NCBI GenBank assembly: GCA_019456405.1
Contig: WJXM01000054.1
Span: forward strand, 1 to 64,000
Length of the DNA: 64,000 bases
Direction: 5' to 3'
Source of the DNA: Ferrovum sp.
Lineage (GTDB): Bacteria > Pseudomonadota > Gammaproteobacteria > Burkholderiales > Ferrovaceae
Shown here: positions 9,389 to 17,687 of the stretch, piece by piece
How positions within the stretch are numbered: position 1 is the stretch's first letter
Layout of the letters: every line of letters starts with the position of its first letter
Made by a program: the position numbers and the translations under genes
Notes under the pieces: model-generated
What the model was told of the DNA's origin: nothing
Databases searched by the model: none
What the model saw: the letters and a program-made list of their open reading frames with translations, nothing else

Positions 9389-10099
9389 ATGTCCATTTGT
9401 CTCCCGGCCTATTTGACGGCGCGTTCCGCAGACGAGTGCATCGTGGCATGCCAAAAACTCGTGATAGCGACAACTGATGTAGTCGTAGATGCCTGCCGGT
9501 TGTGTTTTGTTGATCCTTTTGGCATGGCGCTACTGGGTGCCACATTTCACGCGATCAGGCAGCAGGGCAGAGCCGTTCAAATTTGCGGACTCGGCGCGGA
9601 AATGGCTGGCTATCTCAAACGTATGGATATGTTCGAGGGCGTGGAGTTGGTGGATTGTGCGCCGATACAAACGCAACGCCAAAACCGTGGCGATTCCCTT
9701 GTGGAATTGACGCGGCTCTGTGCTCGGCGCGATGTGGATGAGGCATCCTTCCGCCTGGCTCATGCAGTAGCCGGGCATATACCGGGCGTTAATCCTGACG
9801 AGCCGCCCGATGAAATGACCGGCTACACTGCATTTGAACGTCTTGTCGAGCCTGTACAGTATGCGCTCAGTGAATTGCTGGAAAATGCCTTGACCCATGC
9901 ACGGGGGCGTCTGGTCATTGTAAGCGGTGATGCAATTCATGATACTTCAGGGAGAAGCCGTCCGCTGACAGGGGACGCATTCTGGCAGGGAGTGGCGATT
10001 GCCATGGAATGCCGCCGTGATCGCCTTCCCGTGATACGTTTCAGGGATCTTTTGCCACCGTTGGATGCTCAACCTGCGCGTAGGCTCAGATTCGAATAG
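9389..10099 (+). CDS. STAS-domain protein with an incomplete HATPase domain
   Basis: Residues 1-90 look like a STAS fold (DVVVDACRLCFVDPFGMALL strand-helix, then a GAEMAGYLKRMDMF helix). Residues 155-170 hold the N-box of a GHKL ATPase, ALSELLENALTHA, with the E-x3-N pair at about Glu162-Asn166. The text then jumps to GRLVIVSGDAIHD and the last strand GDAFWQGVAIAM. The D-x-G box and Gly-rich lid that should lie between them are missing, so the ATP site cannot be complete. The 236 residues are therefore probably an internally deleted relative of anti-sigma/histidine-kinase-like ATPases. The ATG at 9389 follows GGGAG; GTG at 9386 is possible. It is paired with the DUF4325 gene one base downstream. 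Confidence 0.6.
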   Translation: MSICLPAYLTARSADECIVACQKLVIATTDVVVDACRLCFVDPFGMALLGATFHAIRQQGRAVQICGLGAEMAGYLKRMDMFEGVELVDCAPIQTQRQNRGDSLVELTRLCARRDVDEASFRLAHAVAGHIPGVNPDEPPDEMTGYTAFERLVEPVQYALSELLENALTHARGRLVIVSGDAIHDTSGRSRPLTGDAFWQGVAIAMECRRDRLPVIRFRDLLPPLDAQPARRLRFE

Positions 10100-10100
10100 G

Positions 10101-10466
10101 ATGAAAAAGTCCTTGGATATATCGATAAAATTGGGGTACGATGGCAGAACCATGATAAGCCGCTCCAGTATTTCTCTGAATAAGTATGCACACGGTCATT
10201 TGATCGGTGCGCGTATCGCCGCATCCTCGCTGCGGGAGCAGGTGGAGGTTGCGCTTGCGCAAGGGCACGAGGTCGTTTTCGATTTCTCGGGAGTTGATGC
10301 GACGCAGTCGTTTATCGATGAACTGATTGGTGTCCTGATTCTCGGTTATGGTCCGGAAATACTTGACCGTTTGGTGTTCAAGTCTTGTTCCGACAATGCA
10401 AGGGCCGTCATCGAGTTCGTCGCGGCGGACCGCTGTGACCAGTACGTTAGAGCTCACTCGCATTAA
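10101..10466 (+). CDS. DUF4325 (STAS-like) protein
   Basis: Small protein of about 121 residues. The core HEVVFDFSGVDATQSFIDEL, followed by IGVLILGYGPEILDRLVFKSC, fits the STAS-like DUF4325 family, in which V-x-x-D-F-x-G-V and S-F-x-D-E-L are conserved. Its function is not established. Such proteins are commonly partnered with a GHKL ATPase, suggesting an anti-anti-sigma-like switch. The start at 10101 lies one base after the stop of the upstream STAS/HATPase gene, and a later ATG at 10152 is also possible. If the partner has lost its ATP site, this gene may be left without function. Confidence 0.65.
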   Translation: MKKSLDISIKLGYDGRTMISRSSISLNKYAHGHLIGARIAASSLREQVEVALAQGHEVVFDFSGVDATQSFIDELIGVLILGYGPEILDRLVFKSCSDNARAVIEFVAADRCDQYVRAHSH

Positions 10467-10617
10467 ATCCGGGCTTATGGTCTGTGCCAATCTCGAAGTC
10501 ATGGCCATCATCGAGTAGCGTCAATCGCGTCAGTGACTGTAAACGCTTGGATCAAAAATACCGAGTTGATTGTGCAAGCAGTGCTTGCCCAAGTCTGAAG
10601 TTCTGACTAAACATTGC

Positions 10618-12324
10618 TTATGACCGCGCCGCTGGATGAATCAAATCCATTCCGCGAAAGGTGGAGCAGCGCTGAAATACTGCCGCCGTCGGTTCCACCT
10701 TCTTCTGGTGACAGAACTTTGCCGCCAACTTCGCCAGTCCCTTGATGTCCCGTCCGGTTGCGGCCGGGAACATTTCCACCAACTCGTCTATCAGTACCGC
10801 ATCGACGTTCAGTTCAAATTGATCCACCATCACTTGCCAAATTTTGCGCCGGGCATCGCTTTGTGGTGGGTAGAATTTGATCATGGCGATGCAACGGGAA
10901 ATGATTGCTTCGTCGATGTCATCCACGCGGTTAGTGGTCAGAAACAGCAGGCCGTTGAAATATTCCAGAACACGCAGGAACACCCCAACCACCGCATTCA
11001 TCGTGATATTATCGTCGCGACGCTTGATGTAGACATCCGCTTCGTCTATCAGCATGACTGCGCCCCAACGCTGAGCCCGGGTCAACACGTCTTTGAGTGC
11101 CGTCTCCATCGCGGCCACATTCAATCCCAGTTGCCCCGAGTGCACGCGGTACAGCGGCCGCTTGATGATTTCGGAATAGACTTCGGCGGTCAGCGTTTTT
11201 CCGACGCCCGCCGGACCGGCGCACAGTACCGTGGTGCCGCCCGATTTTCCAGCCACGATATCATCCATCAAGACATCCATCTCAGCGGTCAGAATGTCGA
11301 TGAGGTCGGTCTGTTCCTGCGGTAGTATCAGTTTCTGCTTCAGGGCCGGTTGATATTGATAGGGGGTCATATCATCGACGTGCACCCATAAGTAATGGTG
11401 CAGTTCCAGGTGGAACATGAGAATGTACGCGTGAACCGGGAGTTGGGAGAACAACCCCTTCGGTATCGCAGCTTGCGATTCTTTGACTTCATTCTCGGCA
11501 TCGTAGCGATTGCTCTTGGCCGATTTGCTCAGATACTGGCCCAGGATATCTCCCGTCACCTCCAGGGTAGAAGTGCGCGAAGTCAGGATGCTCTCGTCGT
11601 TTACCAAGCGGGCAGTGCCGCCTCCAGTCGACAACACCACCACATCTTTACGCGACCAGTCGGTATTGCGATGTGATGAATTCGGATCCTCGGTAAAAAA
11701 GCCAGTGCCTCGACCGGAAAACTGTGCCCCATATTGGGCGCGCCAATCGAAGTAGCGCGCCACGGTTTCATCGTAAACACGGATGAGTTCGGGCGTCTCC
11801 TTCAGGAAACCTTTGGCAGCAAAGATTTCTGGAATCGTTTTCTTGTCGATATCGTTCGCATCGATCCTGAAAGTGGTCACCGTGATGGTACCCTTGGCGT
11901 TGGCCTTCAATTCAACGAACACTTTTCCGGTTTCATCGTTCGACGATGGCGTATAGTCCAGCCGTGTAACGACATAGGGCAGGGGCTTGCCGGAAACATT
12001 CGCGGTGAACAACCAGCCGCGGATCGCATTTGTCGTCAGGTAGCGTGCAATGGCCGGTACGACCATTTCCAGTGCTTCAGCCTCGAACCGGACACCATCG
12101 TCGTTCATGACTTCTTGTAGCGTGGCAAGTTGGGCAGCGCGGGCACTCATCTCCGGTCCCGCCGCTTGATAGAGACCCCTCAGGTAACCGAGTTCGGCAT
12201 TCGACAGTTGATCGAACTGCACCTCGGCTTTATTGCCAAAGCGAAGTTGCTCCTTCAGCGGCGCTAGTCCAGGGAACGTATCGACCATTGCATCCAGGTA
12301 TGATCGTTCGATTTGAAGTTTCAT
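10618..12324 (-). CDS. AAA+ ATPase of unknown role
   Basis: A 568-residue protein with a central AAA+ module at about residues 345-510. Walker A is CAGPAGVGKTLTAE, Walker B is VMLIDEADVY, sensor 1 is LFLTTNR, and the ISRC segment probably holds the arginine finger. It lacks ClpX, FtsH or MoxR landmarks, and the N-terminal 300 residues match no domain I recognise. The family appears to be a stand-alone remodelling ATPase found in accessory DNA; the substrate is unknown. The start ATG follows TGGAGAT. It is transcribed away from the core aspS operon, has no partner gene within 150 bp on either side, and is followed only by a gap before DUF4325 on the other strand. Confidence 0.7.
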   Translation of the reverse strand: MKLQIERSYLDAMVDTFPGLAPLKEQLRFGNKAEVQFDQLSNAELGYLRGLYQAAGPEMSARAAQLATLQEVMNDDGVRFEAEALEMVVPAIARYLTTNAIRGWLFTANVSGKPLPYVVTRLDYTPSSNDETGKVFVELKANAKGTITVTTFRIDANDIDKKTIPEIFAAKGFLKETPELIRVYDETVARYFDWRAQYGAQFSGRGTGFFTEDPNSSHRNTDWSRKDVVVLSTGGGTARLVNDESILTSRTSTLEVTGDILGQYLSKSAKSNRYDAENEVKESQAAIPKGLFSQLPVHAYILMFHLELHHYLWVHVDDMTPYQYQPALKQKLILPQEQTDLIDILTAEMDVLMDDIVAGKSGGTTVLCAGPAGVGKTLTAEVYSEIIKRPLYRVHSGQLGLNVAAMETALKDVLTRAQRWGAVMLIDEADVYIKRRDDNITMNAVVGVFLRVLEYFNGLLFLTTNRVDDIDEAIISRCIAMIKFYPPQSDARRKIWQVMVDQFELNVDAVLIDELVEMFPAATGRDIKGLAKLAAKFCHQKKVEPTAAVFQRCSTFRGMDLIHPAARS

Positions 12325-12486
12325 GCGTTATCTCCAATACTCATTCCAGTGATCCCTCCAAGATCTCCAGTGCACCCAGTTGTCCGCGCAATGCTACGCG
12401 GCGCGCCCATACTGAAGGATTTATCGCATTTACGGCAGGAGTGCGGCGTCACACGGAAAAAAGTTCGTGTGGCCAAGGACATCATG

Positions 12487-13101
12487 TCAGCGATAACCCT
12501 CTTCCCGCAACACCCGCTGGACCACCGGGCGCGTTAGCATGCGCTGGTAATGTGCGCGACAGTTCGCAGGTAGATCGATCTTGATTTTATCGGCCCAGAA
12601 CTCGACATAGAACAGCGCTGCATCGGCGATGGAAAAGTTGCCTGCGATATACGCCTTGCCATCCAGTGCATCGTTCATCAGTGCAAAGCCCTTCACAACG
12701 ATCTCCCGTCCGCGCGCTTTCACTGTCTCATGGTCGGCTTCGTTCGGCGTGAAGCCGGTTGTGGTGAAAATACGTGCAAACCCCTGCCCGTGGATCGTGC
12801 CGACGACATAGTCCATGGTTTCTATCACGCTTGCCTCGCCATCGGGATCGTCTGGCAGCAACTTCGCTTTCGGATGAGTGCGCGCAAGCCACCAGGCAAT
12901 CGCCTGGAACTCGGTCAACGTTGACCCGTCATCGCGCACCAGCAGGGGAATGGTGGATTTTGGATTGAGTGCGACATAGTCGGCTTTGTATTGATCGCCC
13001 GCTGGCAAGTTCACGATGTAGGCTTCGAACGGCTTGTCGAGTTCCTCCAACAGAATATGAATACCAGTCGAGCAGGAACCGGGGGTCATGTAAAGTTTCA
13101 T
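12487..13101 (-). CDS. Glutathione S-transferase-like protein
   Basis: A 204-residue cytosolic GST-fold protein. The N-terminal thioredoxin-like domain starts MKLYMTPGSCSTGIHILLEE, with Cys10 at the beta-class catalytic position, and continues with LNPKSTIPLLV (the cis-Pro) and LTEFQAIAWWLA in place of the usual E-S-x-A glutathione-binding turn. The helical C-terminal domain includes AGNFSIADAALFYVEFW, the N-capping S/T-x-x-D motif. It probably conjugates or reduces electrophiles with glutathione. The start overlaps the stop of the tiny FmdB-like frame upstream (ATGA), so translation may be coupled. Confidence 0.88.
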   Translation of the reverse strand: MKLYMTPGSCSTGIHILLEELDKPFEAYIVNLPAGDQYKADYVALNPKSTIPLLVRDDGSTLTEFQAIAWWLARTHPKAKLLPDDPDGEASVIETMDYVVGTIHGQGFARIFTTTGFTPNEADHETVKARGREIVVKGFALMNDALDGKAYIAGNFSIADAALFYVEFWADKIKIDLPANCRAHYQRMLTRPVVQRVLREEGYR

Positions 13102-13208
13102 GTGCGGTCTTGCTCAGGAGCGCAGCCGCTCAGAGGGGCTGTGGAAGATTTCACCAGTAGTTCGAGGGTGCTATTGCAGTCCATGCGCCGGTGGTCGTAG
13201 ATTGGCAT
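13098..13208 (-). pseudogene. Degenerate FmdB-type zinc-ribbon fragment
   Basis: A 36-residue frame begins MPIYDHRRMDCNSTLELLVK and then SSTAPLSGC. It aligns with the start of FmdB-family zinc ribbons, which normally read M-P-x-Y-D-Y-R-C-x-x-C-x-x-x-x-E-x-L. The first metal Cys is Arg8 here, and the second Cys pair is broken (CAPE instead of CxxC), so no zinc site remains. An AAGGA ribosome site sits before the ATG, and the stop overlaps the GST start by 4 bp, so it may survive as a leader frame for GST translation. A complete FmdB gene lies at 17388-17687. Confidence 0.6.
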
Positions 13209-13353
13209 GGGGTTTCCTTGTAAGGTTTCAGACTGAAAATGCTTTGTCTAACAACTGATGCAAGAAATATGCCCATCGAAGGAGTGCGCTACGCTATCAG
13301 AAGATTCCCTCTCCTACAGGGGCAAGGACTGCAGTCAGTTCCATAAGACTTGG

Positions 13354-14973
13354 TTAGACTGCAGGCGTGGGAGTGAATAAGGCGCGGGCGGCATTCAGTG
13401 CTGCTTCGAAAGCAGGCCGGCGATAATCCCAGATCGTGTCTTCGGGAGGAGGATGCAGGACCATGGTGGCATTAGCCTCAAACAGCAAGACATTTCCCTC
13501 GTGGTCGAGGGTGAAGTCCATGCCGCCGTAGTCCAGTCCCAGACGGAGTTGAAGGGCTTCAAGGGCACTGACTGCCGAACTTCCGAGAAAAGCCCGGTAG
13601 TCTTCCAGAAAGGCCTGCTCCTCCTCCCGAAAGTCGGGGCGGGTGGTCATCTCCGCGCTGAAGTAATGCACCTTCCACTGGGAGGACAGCGCGAGGTGGA
13701 TGGGGTAGAGGTTCCCGCCCAGAGTCATGATCCGGAACTTTCGGTAGATCCCATCCTGGCCTTGGGTGGGCAGGCAGTCGAGAACCAGCAGGGAAGAACC
13801 GGGCAGACGTTCCAGCAGAACGGGCAGATCATCGGCCCGTTCTGCGCGTTCAAAATATTGTCCACCATGAAAACCGGGTGCCCTCAGCAAGAGAGGGAAG
13901 TGGTACCCCTGATCCAGTAGCCAGTGTTCCAGACGATGGGCGGATTCCCGACAGGAGGCATCTTGAGGGGAGCGCTGGAACTCTACCGTGCGTGCATTTC
14001 TCAGATGCGGGATCCCCTCGCTCAACTGAACCAGCCGGGTCCGGGCAGTGGCCCGAACACGTTGCGGATCATTGCATGCCGGTATCTGCAGTGCGCACTG
14101 TGGCCAGCGTTGGAGCGCGCGGGTCAGGGCATCCGGGCAGCGGTCGGCATCACCCACTGCATTGAAGAGGAGATCGTGGGGAGGGAGCGGCGCATTTTCT
14201 GGAAAAAATTCCAGGGCCAGAATCCGGGTATGGTGGCGCTGGCGGTCCAACAGCGGTTGCCAGGGAATATTGCCATCGGCGGCTGAGGCCAGGATCAGCA
14301 AGGTGGGCAATGCACTGCCCTGCCCTGGTAGAAAAATTTCTGGTTCTGGCCCGTAACCCAACTGGCGATGGACTTCCGCTCTGTTTTCCTGGCCCAGGCG
14401 GCTGGCGCTGGTCGCCAGTCCGCGGTGGGCATCGAGTAAGTCAGGGCGCACCTTTAGAACCTGTTCGAACAGGCAGGCAGCTTCCTCGTTTTCCTGTTGG
14501 CTCAGCGCCACGTGGGCCAGATTGAGCAAAGCACCGGGATGTTGTGGATCGAGGGCAAGCGCGGCATGGAAAGCGGTCTTGGCGGCCTCGAGATGCTCGG
14601 TGCTCACCAGGCCAGTGCCCAGATTGACCCAAGCCCCCAGATGGGTGGGGTCAAGGGTCAATACGGCCAGATACTGGTCACGGGCCAGGAGAAGGGATTC
14701 GCGGGTCCCCGGCCGAGCCAGAAAATTGGCCCAGTTGAAGCGTAGGCCCGGGCTGTCCGGTGCCAACCGAATCGCCGCTTCATGATGCTGGCGCGCTTCG
14801 TTTTCCTGCCCCAAACGTTCCTCGGCCAAAGCCAGATTGGCCAGTATCAGGGGATGAGGGTGATGCGTCTCCAAGGTTCGGAGGGCTTCATGGGCAAGGT
14901 GCCACAGGCCTGACTGGAGGAGGGAGAGCGCAGCATGAAACCGAACCTCTTCCTCTTCCGTCAGGGGGGGCAT
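13354..14973 (-). CDS. TPR protein with a C-terminal ATP-grasp-like domain
   Basis: A 539-residue protein. About residues 1-210 form five or six tetratricopeptide repeats (for example ALAEERLGQENEARQHHEAA and LGAWVNLGTGLVSTEHLEAA). A linker follows that may hold an alpha/beta domain (LPTLLILASAADGNIPWQPL). The last 200 residues look like an ATP-grasp fold of the RimK/glutathione-synthetase kind, ending in LGLDYGGMDFTLDHEGNVLL and FEANATM, where Asp and Glu-x-Asn would bind metal. The substrate is unknown; ligation of an amino acid or peptide to a carboxylate is an inference. The ATG directly abuts the aspS stop codon (TAAATG), implying coupled translation. Confidence 0.7.
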   Translation of the reverse strand: MPPLTEEEEVRFHAALSLLQSGLWHLAHEALRTLETHHPHPLILANLALAEERLGQENEARQHHEAAIRLAPDSPGLRFNWANFLARPGTRESLLLARDQYLAVLTLDPTHLGAWVNLGTGLVSTEHLEAAKTAFHAALALDPQHPGALLNLAHVALSQQENEEAACLFEQVLKVRPDLLDAHRGLATSASRLGQENRAEVHRQLGYGPEPEIFLPGQGSALPTLLILASAADGNIPWQPLLDRQRHHTRILALEFFPENAPLPPHDLLFNAVGDADRCPDALTRALQRWPQCALQIPACNDPQRVRATARTRLVQLSEGIPHLRNARTVEFQRSPQDASCRESAHRLEHWLLDQGYHFPLLLRAPGFHGGQYFERAERADDLPVLLERLPGSSLLVLDCLPTQGQDGIYRKFRIMTLGGNLYPIHLALSSQWKVHYFSAEMTTRPDFREEEQAFLEDYRAFLGSSAVSALEALQLRLGLDYGGMDFTLDHEGNVLLFEANATMVLHPPPEDTIWDYRRPAFEAALNAARALFTPTPAV

Positions 14974-16737
14974 TTAGCGCACTTTGATATGCAGTTCACG
15001 CAATTGCTGCTCAGAGACCTTGCTGGGCGCCTGGGTCAGCAGACATTGAGCCCGCTGGGTCTTGGGAAAGGCGATGACATCACGGATATGTTCTGCGCCG
15101 GTCATCATGGCGACCAGGCGATCAAAGCCGAAGGCAATTCCGCCGTGAGGCGGGGCGCCGTACTGGAGGGCGTCGAGGAGGAAGCCAAATTTGGCCTGTG
15201 CTTCTTCAGGGCCGATATTGAGGGCGCTGAAGACTTTGGATTGGATATCGGCGCGATGAATCCGTACGGATCCTCCGCCGATTTCCCAGCCATTGAGTAC
15301 CATGTCATAGGCTTGAGCCAGCGCTTGGGAGGGGTCGTTGTCGAGAAAGGCTTCGTGGCCGCCCCTAGGGGCAGTGAAGGGGTGATGCAAGGCAACCCAG
15401 CGCTGACTGTCATCGTCAAATTCAAACATGGGAAAGTCCACGACCCACAGAGGCTTCCAGCCGCCCGTGGAGAATCCGCGCTCATGTCCCAACTTGACGC
15501 GCAGGGCACCCAGGGCATCGTTCACCACCTTGGCGCGGTCGGCGCCAAAGAAGATCAGGTCATCATTTTCTGCGCCGGTGCGTTCCAGAATCAGGCGCAG
15601 GGTGGATTCATCCAGGAATTTGACGATTGGAGATTGCAGGCCCTGGTCGTTGGGTTGGGTGCGGTCATTGACTTTAATGTAGGCCAACCCCTTCGCGCCA
15701 TAAATCTTGACAAAGGTTGTGTAGTCGTCGATTTCCTTGCGCGTCAGGGAACCTCCTCCGGGAATGCGCAGGGCGGCAACCCGTCCGTCCTTCAGATCGG
15801 CAGCGGCGCGGAATACCTTGAAATCCACCTGCTTCATGGCATCGGTCAACTCGGTGAATTCGAGGGGGATGCGCAGGTCAGGTTTGTCCGAGCCATAACG
15901 GTGCATGGCTTCGGCCCAGGTCAGACGGGGGAATGGGTCGCCCAGATCCGCATGGATGGTGGTCTGAAAGAGGTGGCGGGCCAATCCTTCCATCATCTCC
16001 ATGATTTCAGGCGCGGTAAGGAAGGAAGTTTCGATATCGATCTGGGTGAATTCCGGTTGACGATCAGCCCGCAGATCTTCGTCGCGAAAACATTTGGTGA
16101 TCTGATAATAACGGTCGAAACCGGAGACCATCAGCAGTTGTTTGAACAGTTGGGGTGATTGGGGCAAGGCATAGAATTCGCCATGATGAACACGGCTCGG
16201 TACCAGATAATCCCGTGCCCCTTCCGGTGTGGATTTGGTCAGCATGGGGGTTTCGATGTCGATGAACCCAAGATCGTCCAGATAACGGCGCACAGCCATG
16301 GCAACTCGATAGCGCAACTGGAAGTTCTGTTGCATTACCGGGCGGCGTAGGTCGAGGTAGCGGTATTCGAGGCGTACTTGTTCGGATAGATTGTCGTCAT
16401 CCAGCATGAAGGGGGGAGTAAGCGATGGATTCAGGACCTCCAGTTGGTGGGCCACGACCTCGATTTCTCCACTCTTCAAATGCTCGTTGCGGGTGCCTTC
16501 TGGACGCAGTCGGACCTGCCCGGATACCTTCAGGACGAATTCGTTACGGATGCCGCAAGCAGCGGCGAAGGTGGCTGCATCCTCTGGATTGGCAACGATC
16601 TGGACCAACCCTGCGCGGTCGCGCAGATCGATGAAGATGACCCCTCCATGATCGCGACGGCGGTGGGCCCAGCCAAACAGGGTGACGGTATGATCCAGAT
16701 AGCGGCGGTCAATCAGACCGCAATAGTCAGTACGCAT
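14974..16737 (-). CDS. aspS: Aspartyl-tRNA synthetase
   Basis: Class II synthetase charging tRNA-Asp. The 587 residues hold the N-terminal OB anticodon-binding domain ([20 protein letters not shown]), motif 2 ([20 protein letters not shown]), the bacterial GAD insertion, and motif 3 ([13 protein letters not shown]). The length and start [15 protein letters not shown] are typical. Whether it also mischarges tRNA-Asn depends on gatCAB and asnS elsewhere in the genome. It lies downstream of DUF502 and fmdB in the same direction, an arrangement common in Betaproteobacteria. Confidence 0.98.
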   Translation of the reverse strand: MRTDYCGLIDRRYLDHTVTLFGWAHRRRDHGGVIFIDLRDRAGLVQIVANPEDAATFAAACGIRNEFVLKVSGQVRLRPEGTRNEHLKSGEIEVVAHQLEVLNPSLTPPFMLDDDNLSEQVRLEYRYLDLRRPVMQQNFQLRYRVAMAVRRYLDDLGFIDIETPMLTKSTPEGARDYLVPSRVHHGEFYALPQSPQLFKQLLMVSGFDRYYQITKCFRDEDLRADRQPEFTQIDIETSFLTAPEIMEMMEGLARHLFQTTIHADLGDPFPRLTWAEAMHRYGSDKPDLRIPLEFTELTDAMKQVDFKVFRAAADLKDGRVAALRIPGGGSLTRKEIDDYTTFVKIYGAKGLAYIKVNDRTQPNDQGLQSPIVKFLDESTLRLILERTGAENDDLIFFGADRAKVVNDALGALRVKLGHERGFSTGGWKPLWVVDFPMFEFDDDSQRWVALHHPFTAPRGGHEAFLDNDPSQALAQAYDMVLNGWEIGGGSVRIHRADIQSKVFSALNIGPEEAQAKFGFLLDALQYGAPPHGGIAFGFDRLVAMMTGAEHIRDVIAFPKTQRAQCLLTQAPSKVSEQQLRELHIKVR

Positions 16738-16779
16738 GAACAGAAAGTCTCAAGTGATGGAACGGGACAAACGACAACA

Positions 16780-17391
16780 TTATATAGTCTTCGAGGGCTG
16801 TTTCTGACGGGGCTCCACGACTCCCATGGAGATGATGTGTTTGAGCGCATCATCCACTGAAATGTCCAACTCGATGACTGCCCGACAAGGGACCATGAGA
16901 AAGAAGCCGGAAGTGGGATTGGGTGTGGTCGGTACATACACGTTCAGGTGAGGTTCGCCCAGATGTGTCGCTACCAGTCCCTGCGGAATTCCCGTCTGAA
17001 ACGCCAGGGTCCAGCTGTCGGCATGAGGGTAGCGGATCAGCAAGACTTTGCGAAAAGCTTGTCCCGAACTGGAGAAGAGGGTATCGCTGACCTGTTTGAC
17101 ACTGCTGTAGATACTGTTGACGACGGGGATTTTGTCGAGCAGGCGTTCCCCCAGTGTCAACAGGCGTTGTCCAAGGAAATTGGCCGCCACGGCGCCCGTC
17201 AGGAGCACGATACACAGAGCGAGAAGCACACCCAACCCGGGGATATTCATGCCGAACAAGGCCTCTGGACGTAAGTTCAGAGGCAGCAGGAAGAGCGTCT
17301 GATCGAGGGTGGTGACGATGACTCGCAAAACCCACAGGGTGATGACTACCGGGATCAGGACCACGATTCCGGTGATGAAATAGCGTTTCAT
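16780..17391 (-). CDS. DUF502 family membrane protein
   Basis: A 203-residue inner-membrane protein with two N-terminal hydrophobic segments (ITGIVVLIPVVITLWVLRVI and about residues 49-72). The conserved DUF502 stretch KIPVVNSIYSSVKQVSDTLF follows, and then a soluble C-terminal domain with VPTTPNPTSGFFLMVP. The biochemical role is unknown. Its start overlaps the fmdB stop by 4 bp, and aspS follows after 42 bp. Confidence 0.9.
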   Translation of the reverse strand: MKRYFITGIVVLIPVVITLWVLRVIVTTLDQTLFLLPLNLRPEALFGMNIPGLGVLLALCIVLLTGAVAANFLGQRLLTLGERLLDKIPVVNSIYSSVKQVSDTLFSSSGQAFRKVLLIRYPHADSWTLAFQTGIPQGLVATHLGEPHLNVYVPTTPNPTSGFFLMVPCRAVIELDISVDDALKHIISMGVVEPRQKQPSKTI

Positions 17392-17687
17392 CCGCAGGCC
17401 GGACAGGGACCGTTGGCACAGGGCGGCGGGGCGGCTTCGGTGCTGGGGGCCGGACTTTGCGAGGCATCGCTTCGCTCCGTCCCCGCGAGCGGCTTTTGCG
17501 AGGCGCCTCCTTTGAAATCCGTGGCATACCAGCCACTACCCTTCAACTGAAAACCTGCTGCCGTCAACTTTTTTGACAGAGTGGCCTGACCACAGGCAGG
17601 GCATTGGGAGGGGGCAGGATCGGAAATTTTTTGCAGGACTTCGATTTCCTTGCCACAATTCGTGCAACGGTAATCGTAAAGGGGCAT
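17388..17687 (-). CDS. FmdB-family zinc-ribbon protein
   Basis: A 99-residue protein with an N-terminal zinc ribbon: MPLYDYRCTNCGKEIEVLQK, then QCPACG, giving two CxxC pairs. A GSGWYATDFK turn typical of the family follows, and the tail is low-complexity and rich in Ala, Pro and Ser, ending CPACG. The role is thought to be regulatory or structural and is unproven. The tail segment around GTERSDASQS is encoded by one copy of a 28-bp repeat (17456-17483), so repeat DNA has been built into the coding sequence. An AAGGAG ribosome site precedes the ATG. It forms the head of the fmdB-DUF502-aspS operon. Confidence 0.9.
   Translation of the reverse strand: MPLYDYRCTNCGKEIEVLQKISDPAPSQCPACGQATLSKKLTAAGFQLKGSGWYATDFKGGASQKPLAGTERSDASQSPAPSTEAAPPPCANGPCPACG
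17456..17483 (+). repeat. 28-bp inverted repeat, copy 1 (inside fmdB)
   Basis: The 28 bases from TTTGCGAGGCATCGC through CTCCGTCCC match copy 2 at 17912-17939 on the opposite strand with one mismatch. The core GCGAGGC/GCTTCGC is self-complementary apart from a G-T wobble and would fold into a small hairpin, like a REP element. Confidence 0.8.

Noticed and set aside
9057..9389. 110-codon plus-strand frame between ssb and the STAS gene
   Set aside because: The opposite strand carries the recognisable HsdR C-terminus; this frame matches nothing.
13226..13238. TTTCAG-A-CTGAAA palindrome before the FmdB-like fragment as an operator
   Set aside because: Short, single copy and not matched to any known regulator; could be chance.
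14935..16158. 407-codon plus-strand open frame opposite aspS
   Set aside because: It is antisense to an unmistakable aspS, has no family motifs and no ribosome site; a codon-bias shadow.
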